Assembly (NCBI RefSeq): GCF_000234665.1 | Contig: NC_018335.1 | Location: 1,480,825-1,524,016 of the forward strand | Direction: 5' to 3' | Length of the DNA stretch: 43,192 bases | Source: Leishmania mexicana MHOM/GT/2001/U1103 | Taxonomy: Eukaryota; Euglenozoa; Kinetoplastea; Trypanosomatida; Trypanosomatidae | The notes under the pieces: model-generated | What the model saw: only the letters and a program-made list of their open reading frames with translations | Databases searched by the model: none | What the model was told of the DNA's origin: nothing | Shown: positions 21,401 through 25,770 of the stretch, piece after piece | How positions within the stretch are numbered: position 1 is the stretch's first letter | Layout of the letters: the number at the start of each line of letters is the position of its first letter | Made by a program: the position numbers and the translations under genes

Positions 21401-21936
21401 AGCTGATCCCTGGCTTTGCGGAGAGCGTCGAGTGGCTGGACAGCGACGACAACGACGAGGTGGCCGCGCAGCAGCGGCGCACCATTGCCGAGCGGTGCCT
21501 CGTGCACTCGATGGATGAGCAGCTTAGCGCCATCCGCAGCGGCCTCTGGAAAACACTTTCGCGCCGCGTTGTGCGATGCTTGTCGTGGAGGGATCTAGAG
21601 CATTTGGTGTGTGGCGAGAGCAGCCTCACGCCGCAGGATTTGCAACGGTACATCCGCGTGCAGCTGACGGGCAGCCGCGAAGCGCACTTCTGGCAAATCG
21701 TTGAGCAGCTCTCGATGGAGCAGAGAGCCTCGCTAATCTGCTTCGCCTCTGGACAGCGCCGGCTGCCTCTGATCCGGCCCATCACCGTGGCAGAGAACAA
21801 CGAAAGCGTCGACTACCTTCCCCGCGCTCAGGCGTGCGGGTCGCTAATCACCATTCCGCAGTACACCTCACTAGAAATGTTCAAGGAAAAGCTCCTTCTG
21901 GCGCTTCAGCACCAGATGGAGATGGAGCTGGCGTGA
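9490..21936 (+). CDS. Giant HECT E3 ubiquitin ligase with SPRY-like and ZZ domains
   Basis: A 4148-residue protein in one uninterrupted frame. It should transfer ubiquitin from an E2 to its own cysteine and then to substrates. The last 350 residues or so (about 3800-4148) form a HECT domain: HISGSGHAPVDMGGPYRQLW at its start and LPRAQACGSLITIPQYTS at its end, where Cys4116 is the expected ubiquitin-accepting residue. Other parts, in order: a WD/propeller-like stretch near 350-420 (FCVSPNQQYLATVGS); SPRY-like folds near 1600-1755, 1970-2113 and 2347-2500; a ZZ zinc finger at about 2526-2575 (CDGC, CNEC, CSNC pairs and a terminal HxxxxxxMMH); another beta-rich module near 2578-2773; and a clear SPRY domain at about 3474-3636. 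Serine/arginine-rich linker near 1335-1360. The combination of HECT, ZZ and repeated binding domains recalls HERC2/HECTD-type giants, but no RCC1 repeats are evident, so orthology is not claimed. The substrate is unknown. Confidence 0.93.
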   Translation: MSFAGIDNWIGPLPGLRSTPPPQITLLGDTATATSAGDTVPARSTTYEAQYVECAPYQKGTMCIQDPSGENKGTMELDTVSLSQLYATGYRMYRKKHQPDSKQNFTLPTSPPDFDGDAPIDPQTVVRHVRSLANAYNSVTPTPPPFLIYEQVILDAQDALKTTTEESNQSTVLRNDESQNSPAPHTADNSMGDLFVYSSTFCSQLQSDALMISVNLLNGMQLHVRSLQLLYQRLLSDANLSRALAPSVVKELLTQLDISVREATPPSAQVMERCAIAGLLVGRRHQLDEVLRYADILEHLTITSASIVPVAVPHAREIVQSFSLHAADICPIPSPIDCFQDEPIKMKMVLGEGTGVQRFCVSPNQQYLATVGSKKVMMLNLSTGSLHAERELPEVVSGCWNATFSEDSTHLVCTDASGLRHAVLTTDLATKEDRMTECVSLVTDYHKGVLETTPSPLLPSGSTASLHMLEANAKAYTASFSRPFPDSVDCFSLCAHIYNDCAGTLIHIVPDTGEALSVEVSGNLLRLRQGSSVCRGVLPSTSQWYFLHAHWSRGVWVVSVNFSIIELSGPHYTQSQTMKIKMVECLRCTGHFGSMALWSGANGPATVRRFFQERVVDSSVAPLFVLPMDEGTGAWLKETVGRQCLSLNTKPFTWDSSVVVPVATTNLCTVPLDDRVLLSGRVLKSAYRLFVMLPPAEKGSDDLVAEVDRESNHIVRVYQCPRSCSENAYAILGDESELLVYQQRFSTFSSVRLFTRRRMEKELALCNPSEACPCLGSAPWLLQEIYRCIYTESYELERVLPENSPLSFCTLSSLAQALRVVKPSTPPLKVLALMSLTLVHFRRLATLNDTRISDIAASLKVSCSTIMELFTEKAFLEVTYKLYRVATAWSLTVEDQAEMLLHMDSGEHADLQWSYFSRERVHTVIRHVVQHRPEDIVSAAKNLLHQCERETTSDPGEPRSATHLMTSFVLAVMTTLPTHAAGKSESYVSQLLELFVDYMFHCKSLFTPARIDEQPNSVLLTGVLPLFVTVANVCPAAVSTDTQEHLLELCDRLRAVPASPEQVVSFSTHEAYDMYVPNKEDTGIWRLCLDFSTARSVSLIKEASSPPVFVVQSDAQNGKPDNTVMDESSSFKKLDGGVLHIHGKGENSFTAIAQYDFVLDVSLASVMREAILRVLLAAAAELMQKPPTSSEIVIAPLFRYGLTTSVLAAHNVDMHGVPHQNIFDFPLRVLEDRDEGKEFVDEVTKAMRGSILPSMRPAIRALLSILLHCGLTRGQAEDELKLRWFSGEWSTKLQGSTKEQTIVFLTSLARWMMECVSFEGDGATPMCGRRTSVRLENPMNCSRSLSERRGSTSSRRSVVKLSSQNDSLEQVRLLLAKGITPLMIQEDLISRARAAQNIAKGLQLLSRLLQIHPAGLTEDCLTKALRVLCAFTCTDNCQHFTEVLCGAGVDAETAVRRAFHGVLHSFFAVLKNSSSTIGYRAALTQKAFQGRALMQFHAILCLPWDEADCEEFKHSFETDNDILKFLESQMGSPTALSALTSPWRLRHETSRPAEDVAADQEQAVRTELLGAADFTSLSRVFPNGFSVVIPAIQTARSQFGVVMEKGSGAAVLVRADEGWQLNWKEGVPRVYYYEVKINSPINKFDVGVQLPRTELALRGEDLLLSYSSLGDVHWGEQAQLPPFTEGDTVGCGIVATSRLLFYTLNGRFLSFAGRVNVPTNANADSALLYPVISFDDRSMVRVVVNFGTVPFAYDYRQLHPALTIEKGPTWYRITSTAEMVLHYLTARVCAVQESKSHSARGALTQVCDVVCRHVNSVTSSLMNIGVGGSANSNSTTRVQQAVALSVAEYSIMVLISTIRHIATHGILLSEHISNMVFDAVSILMLLPLHSVQIATIGLLPDVIVHVKEVPDGKATGNLVSTLFENANCATDSEDVIPFVPMWCECDASAMAIVNVQNAHMLQDAQRSIVLGNVLPRTGMVSFSVKVARRNMSKGHSLKGGYFIGVSVAGLSPLTPTSNSQSWKAVNPPIVWAIQDTSPQLPHATNPTVKLNNFQRTFGNADIIRVVVDRDKRCIDFYREGEFLKTLFSGIPEDIDLVPFVQLYNDDAAATISAGTMTAPITGPMLLGAASVDVLRSMLTLDPFQCLVAQRLCEELSFQRFPKVTLLIFKSVPDPRLLQLRSSVGEEVTVTVSRLNDLRCKFTLGDKANYEHLYNMRTPAKPRTVCTFDIVLPISRLTGLSRCIDHLIAAAERMVVPRITVEALCCTEQDERRKIVLEEKDHWDFLFHGLRVGSFITVLRRLPSITAMRAPPIPHDYTFSAALSNPGFLLPSHYCGRLATVPTGAKGVSTPFIAIAEPAIPAGAKVSIRCQLIRGNQGQILGGGYYFGVCTPSFHWKHKDLNVHTGEVWALHDMDDSPWRLRHLRPDATFPVAAEPRCIIVSGDIIRLYIDRNARVVHAFRTPVNGDEIPLGLIFDNLPADGPLYPFVNLFNTDAVAVFLPSNSTAPAIRLPCQKLLYALCTSDERKACDGCNSNLGDARVSGRWFKCNECADYTLCSNCFLTCVHSNHSFTMMHGSSIAYSTTTPATVERGMEVTIPATSAMYLRSSGCRMHEAKMNCVAEAVEDNALCAWGLISQDGSEPFSVVIDTVDGSPLSPDAPVLVGLGPAQEIVQSTRDKLRDKCLANIPTIATYCSDPSLRQPLDNRSRDPYGFKRGSRITLKYDAAAGRVTISRDWVVVGTKSIALKDSENAVQPIGCFVLLGKKGTTVSVFPERACTLTTTVEEVTGNILKTVGRDGSVWFVTRENCRLPLTPCRGLFQKSSLGYILMDHRLAQCRRQSWDNRLIWVQVLETEEVVSVPLHHYLINESSAISEEWFLCRRDRNEGATVEEGFVMSRLLLILSCLCENESLSHLVSLHQERLLSITKRLATVNIENDAPVDSLDEIRASVASTANRRRWALEKRHIAPFVPVLNTDERKRRFHNGTLLHTVDSDDVFEVTFRRGESLTVRNTRSESMSKVSYRHCVPLKQCGGRAWYTRRNGLPCSLYEHTVRLSDPTKASESVPLQDEWLGEVVFARAAKSLTVSLSPNGIGRADIALGTTEETRLIVVYEHKRYARVVHLFMRLYSADLECKLEQLVTSSGEGSLTPTRDYQELVDFLNNAAAPGHDKPVLAGQEIYFGMVGFLDAEGLRLKGVFQCHQGKGGTFTLNSCRRFALLSSVSEKWMVEPLPDCQDASIPPAPHRNMPESTHRLVVLLARHLYLVTCSQIEHRPADFLDHIFFFTNHPLADMLVCKDAGTHQLSVMLSEVNIRITDLSVKPWDAISLARLTTNSLLLRPEAINNVREHLLWDCLHGVVTAAHRCGRYHRHEVLRSITTFVQTRLEYTSIYQQLFSTLFSNVERWVVALPEDREMKKDVAAGIDLLLALGSPLDDQMRKIPVAPLHCLIDLWRSVTAEVALPRVVDELHLAIDPESPPVDTLCTFGDYVRQELKVGKVTSTCGTAGKGHYYYEVTLPDRITSAYAIGWGTAVHNEVPGQHVGSDRNSFAYNGSDINTRDGKEEYKIPTESIPGAVVGCLLNVEERTAAWSLNGVVGHFISIPISFTNSTSFFAFASIGTCSGMKVRLRANEFEYAPDGYTDLSGRFARPVVDSYNHNQRSLMDQQSYTFYLHLASFLSDVEDYLDDQAAQNHTASLSQLPEDPYKLFVHAYPLLQSYPPSALQQFAQVVAVTESCMATANNFVDLDEETVTGTLSQAFLAMKGLVRRSFRQRLLVNVAPLEAVSTVPTVFVRVTDLYSSLPRTTESALRHSILAQLYRQIGFLTEEQWAVSPLFKVNLHISGSGHAPVDMGGPYRQLWTFLAFEMMQHPDKCYPNSDFHRNPLFVFVNNSQRISLVPDSQANSIYDLNLFTFFGKIMGHSARAKTPLDIDFSPFFWKFLVDDELTIKDFYTHVDSVVEATVKDDNFLLSGVADELIPGFAESVEWLDSDDNDEVAAQQRRTIAERCLVHSMDEQLSAIRSGLWKTLSRRVVRCLSWRDLEHLVCGESSLTPQDLQRYIRVQLTGSREAHFWQIVEQLSMEQRASLICFASGQRRLPLIRPITVAENNESVDYLPRAQACGSLITIPQYTSLEMFKEKLLLALQHQMEMELA
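17068..17220 (+). other. ZZ-type zinc finger within the HECT ligase
   Basis: Three CxxC pairs (CDGC, CNEC, CSNC) followed by histidines in HSNHSF and MMH match the ZZ pattern of two zinc sites. It covers about residues 2527-2577 of the ligase. ZZ domains commonly bind N-terminal peptides or histone tails. This is why it is plausible as a substrate-reading module here (inference). Confidence 0.8.
20935..21936 (+). other. HECT catalytic domain within the giant ligase
   Basis: Roughly the last 334 residues. The N-lobe opening has VDMGGPYRQLW, where the family has a conserved GGxxREWF-like block; the tyrosine-arginine pair is kept but the usual Glu-Trp is QLW. The C-lobe ends in the acceptor Cys4116 (codon 21835-21837) within AQACGSLITIPQY, followed by the family's terminal helix. 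Catalytic activity is therefore expected. Confidence 0.88.
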
Positions 21937-23201
21937 TCCTTCTCGAGCATGTGCACCGACGCGTCTTTCTATGCGTACGTATCTGCGAAGCACTGTCGCC
22001 GCTCAGTTGTTCTGGCGTCACTGCCTCTCTTTGTTTTTGATCCAACACCCTTCACGCACGGCGCGCTGCTGCTGGGGCGCGTGTCTCGCTCTTTTTTCTT
22101 TCGTGCCCTTTGTGTACTCTTCCCACGGTGCGCTTGCTTCCGTTTTCACCTTGGCTGTTCATCTGGGTGAGGAAGGCGGCAAGCGACGCACTCGACTGGA
22201 ATGCTGTAACTCAACCTGTGCTCATGATGTACATACATGCATGTGCTGCTGCACACGTGTGTGCACATCAGCAAAGCAAAGATCAGAGCTTGCGCCACTG
22301 GCCGTGTGCCTTTGAAAGCCTCTTTTCCCTGTGTGATTTCCTTTGCTTTTCCCTCTTGCGTTGTTTCCCTGTGTGCTCTCTGATGTTCTATACCTTTCAG
22401 GGCAGAGCCACTTTGTGCTCCCTCGCACTCTTATCTCTGCACTTCATCGTTTTCTTCCTGGGCTTCATTCACGAGCTGACAGCATACATGTGTCTAGTCC
22501 TCTCTCTTTTCCGCGGTAGGCTTCTTCACCTTTGACGGGCTTTCCTCGGGCCTCTTTCCGTGCCTGTTTTTGTTTCTGTTGGCTCCCATTCCCATGTTGC
22601 TTGTGCACTTGTGTGCTACTGTGCCAGCGAGAGGGACAGAGGAAGTCATACACAGTTGGGGCGCTTGCATACGTAGATGGACCGGCGCCCACGTGCGCCA
22701 CAGCGCCTGGCATCCACAAGGGGTCAAGGAAAAGCATCGGCCACGCCGATTAATGACGGAGCGTGCACCAGTCACTGTGGCCATTCCACTCACTTGGCCG
22801 ACCGCATCATTTCTTGAGCATCCACACACGTACTCACGCGCAAAAAAAGCGCCTCGACAAATCCGCGTCGACGGCCAATCTGCTTGCCACATCATTGACG
22901 AGGTCTGTGCGCGTTTCCTACTCTCTCCACCCTTCCCCCCACGCCCCCCGCTCCCCGCACCCATATGCAATACTTGCTGGTTCCGCCTCTACCATCACTA
23001 CGCGACTTCTTCTTCGGCACGGCGCTTCTTCTTTCTGTTTGTATGTTCGCTTTGCTGTGCCCGTGTTTACCCCCTTCTCGCTTCCCCGCGTGCTGCATGT
23101 CTGCTCTTTATGTACGTGTTTTCATCCACCAAGTCTTTTCGCCATCTCCTGGCGGACAACTGGCGTCTGGAATAGAAGGCGTGCTTCACGCGCCTGCTCA
23201 G
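21937..23201. other. Spacer between the HECT gene and the PIN protein gene
   Basis: About 1.27 kb of UTR-like sequence, T- and CT-rich in its second half (22900-23130). No gene is supported. The long pyrimidine tract at about 23005-23090 keeps a frame open that would add 79 hydrophobic residues to the downstream protein; I treat that as spurious. The first AG after the tract (23133-23134) is the likely trans-splice acceptor, 67 nt before the ATG at 23202 with no intervening ATG. Confidence 0.6.
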
Positions 23202-24869
23202 ATGCCTGCACGCTTCATAGCAAGAGCCCCCTCACCGTTCATACTAGCGGCTAGCAGGGCGCAGTCGTGGGCGGACGTGCTGCGGGCGTACTCGAAGTGC
23301 TGCGACTACCTACACGGAGTGTATCAGCCCACGTGTGCAGAGCTGGAACACGGTCTGTCGTGCATGCCAAACTCACAGAGCGCGTCCTTGTTCTATGGTC
23401 TCATCAAGGCATCGATATCCCCTGCTACACCAGACAAGAGTCTCGTCCGGGCAGTGCTGAAACGCTACAAGGAGTGTGGCAGCATTGCATCACTCCGGCG
23501 CGTGATCCAGGAAGATGTGAACAGCGCAACCTTGGAAGGCGCAAGAGGGAAGCTCGCGTTGGCGTCCACTGCCGGCCTCTGGGAAGCTGCCCTCGAGACC
23601 TTGCTGAGTCATCCGCCGCTGATTGACAGCACAGTGCAGCGCCGTGTTGTGCTCTCGACACTGTGTAACAGTGACCAGTGGCGCTTGGCTCTCGGTGTGC
23701 TGTATATGGAACCCAAGGTGGATCTGCACCCCATTATGGTTCGGCCGCTCGTACGATGCTTCGGCCGCCTGCACGACCACCGCTCCGCACTCCGACTAAC
23801 AGCGGCAGCCCTGGCGGCTGGACACTCGGTGAGCCCGCTTCTTCTCTCCGCGCTTTTGCCGACACTCCAGGAGACGGGAAAGTGGCATCTGGCGCTGCAT
23901 GCAGCGCACGAGCTGCAGCTACTCTCCGCCACACGGGCCGAGGCGCGCACCAACGTATCCATCTACAATCAGCTGGTGAGCTGTCTCTACGAAGCCGACG
24001 TCTACGCGGCCTTCTCCCTGGATGATGTGGTCCAACAAATGGTGGATCGCATGCGTCCCCGAGATTTGGAGGAGAGGCACAGGAACAGCAGAGCAAAGCA
24101 GTTCCGGCTACACTCACCGGTAGATGTTTTTCAGCAGTTTCAGAGCGTTCTTATGGCGCTGACGACCGTGTACAGCAAGGCCATTGGTGTGCCTCGCTGG
24201 TATTCTCGTTCCATCGGCAGCCTTGTTGACAGCGCCTTGCAGGCGAACACGGCTCTTCTTGTGCTTGACACGAACATTTTGCTGCACTTAGTGAAGAAGC
24301 AGCTACCGCTCGAGCACTTCTACGCGTACATGAAGCAGCAGTATCCGAATCTGCGACAGTACCACTTTTCCACGGTGATCGTTCCCTTTACTACCGTATC
24401 CGAAGCTCACGCGCACATCTGGGGCCCGAAAGAGCACTTCCCCGTCGATGTGCGAAAGTTGTTGTGGTCGCGGACTGTGAGCCTGCTCCAGCAACCCAAT
24501 GTGTACGTCTTGTCCATTGCTGCGGAGTACCCGTGCTCCTCCCTTAACATCATCCCGCGGCTCGCATATCGGACAATGCCTGGCAACGTTGCCGGCACCT
24601 TTCAGCGCGATCCTGACCTTCGAATTTTGAGCGTGTGTGCGACGCTGCAGCACTACTTACGAACGGCGACGATCACCGCGAACATGGGAGGGTCAACGGT
24701 GCCAGAGGGCGTGGTCCTCTTCTCACTACTCAAGTATCATGTGCGGCGCTACTGCAACACAGTGAAAGGATGCTGTGTGGACCGCTTGCTTCTCTGCACC
24801 TTGGACAAGCGGATGTCGCGCGGTGCTACCCAGATGGGCGTGCAAGTGTTCCCTTGTTTGTCCCCCTAA
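23202..24869 (+). CDS. Helical-repeat plus PIN-domain protein, putative (mitochondrial?) endonuclease
   Basis: A 555-residue protein whose C-terminal 200 residues read as a PIN-like nuclease domain. It has LVLDTNILLHLV with D356 and N358, a glutamate in TVSEAHAHI (E401), RDPDLRIL (D470, D472) and LCTLDKRMS (D535). The spacing and order of these acidic residues fit the metal-binding set of active PIN nucleases. Residues about 40-330 are leucine-rich paired helices resembling pentatricopeptide repeats (for example SPLLLSALLPTLQETGKWHL). The N-terminus MPARFIARAPSPFILAASRA is basic and free of acidic residues, as in mitochondrial presequences, so an organellar RNA-processing role is inferred, not shown. 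The longer frame from 22965 starts in a pyrimidine tract and was rejected. It is not a classic PRORP, whose nuclease is a NYN domain. Substrate unknown. Confidence 0.75.
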   Translation: MPARFIARAPSPFILAASRAQSWADVLRAYSKCCDYLHGVYQPTCAELEHGLSCMPNSQSASLFYGLIKASISPATPDKSLVRAVLKRYKECGSIASLRRVIQEDVNSATLEGARGKLALASTAGLWEAALETLLSHPPLIDSTVQRRVVLSTLCNSDQWRLALGVLYMEPKVDLHPIMVRPLVRCFGRLHDHRSALRLTAAALAAGHSVSPLLLSALLPTLQETGKWHLALHAAHELQLLSATRAEARTNVSIYNQLVSCLYEADVYAAFSLDDVVQQMVDRMRPRDLEERHRNSRAKQFRLHSPVDVFQQFQSVLMALTTVYSKAIGVPRWYSRSIGSLVDSALQANTALLVLDTNILLHLVKKQLPLEHFYAYMKQQYPNLRQYHFSTVIVPFTTVSEAHAHIWGPKEHFPVDVRKLLWSRTVSLLQQPNVYVLSIAAEYPCSSLNIIPRLAYRTMPGNVAGTFQRDPDLRILSVCATLQHYLRTATITANMGGSTVPEGVVLFSLLKYHVRRYCNTVKGCCVDRLLLCTLDKRMSRGATQMGVQVFPCLSP

Positions 24870-25770
24870 GCTGCAGCACCACCATTTTTTGTGCCGCATT
24901 CGCCCACCTCCCGCTCACCTGTGAGGTGGCGCTTGGTAACACGGATACGCTGCCGATGTGGTCTCGCGGATGTGTCGCTCTTTTCTCTGTAGCGCTCTGT
25001 CCTCCTGCCTCTCTAATTTCTACACAAGTGCCTTGCACCAGTCGAGTGCCGGTCGCTCGGTGCCGCTGTTTCGTGCCTCTCTGTCACCGTCACCGTCTCC
25101 CTGGCGCCACCACCCTCCTCTGACCCCGGAAGTCTCATCTGTCCCTCTCACTCTTTCACAGAACAATAGCAGCAACGAATCAGGCCTTTGTAACGCACAA
25201 CGCGGAGCCGTGACACGTACCGAAAACACGACACGCCGAGCAGCTCCCAGCTCCTTTTCCGCTCTCTGTTACCGCTGTATCTGCAGCCCCTACACGCGCT
25301 TGACGTGTGGAACGAGAATCGGAGAACACACCGGTAAGCTTACGGGCAGCTAACCGGGTGGTGTGCATAGCAGCGAATTGGCATGCTGTACCCGCTGGAC
25401 TTTTTTCACAGAGCCGAGTCGTACCGCTGACGTCGCGCGCGCCTTTACATTCCTCTCTCGTTCTCCACAAGTGAGCGTCTCTGTCCCCCTTGTGCGTCTT
25501 GTGTGCGCTCCCCTCGCTCCACTGTCCTTCTTGCTTCCACATTTCCTGAGGATACAAATGGTACTCCACGCCGTCTCCCCACCGACTCACACGCATGCAT
25601 GCGCGGACGCTGAGAACACAAAGAAAAAAGAACGTCGACTCGTCGTGGCCGGTGCAGTTCTGCTCCATATCTGCGACCACCCTTCGCCATCCGTATGCCT
25701 ATGATCTGCGGCACGGACTGCGCTACGACGCCTCAACGTTCTTGTTAACGCGTGAAGTCAACCGCTTAGT
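24870..25770. other. Spacer between the PIN protein and CstF-77-like genes
   Basis: About 900 bases with no supported gene. CT-rich tracts occur at 24960-25020, 25080-25160 and 25480-25550, the last ending in CCTGAG (AG at 25549-25550). Closer AGs (25756-25757 and 25768-25769) lie just before the ATG at 25771. Confidence 0.6.

Noticed and set aside
22965..23201. A signal-peptide-like N-terminus for the PIN protein
   Set aside because: The hydrophobic residues come from a pyrimidine tract; the first AG after it lies at 23133-23134, downstream of that start.
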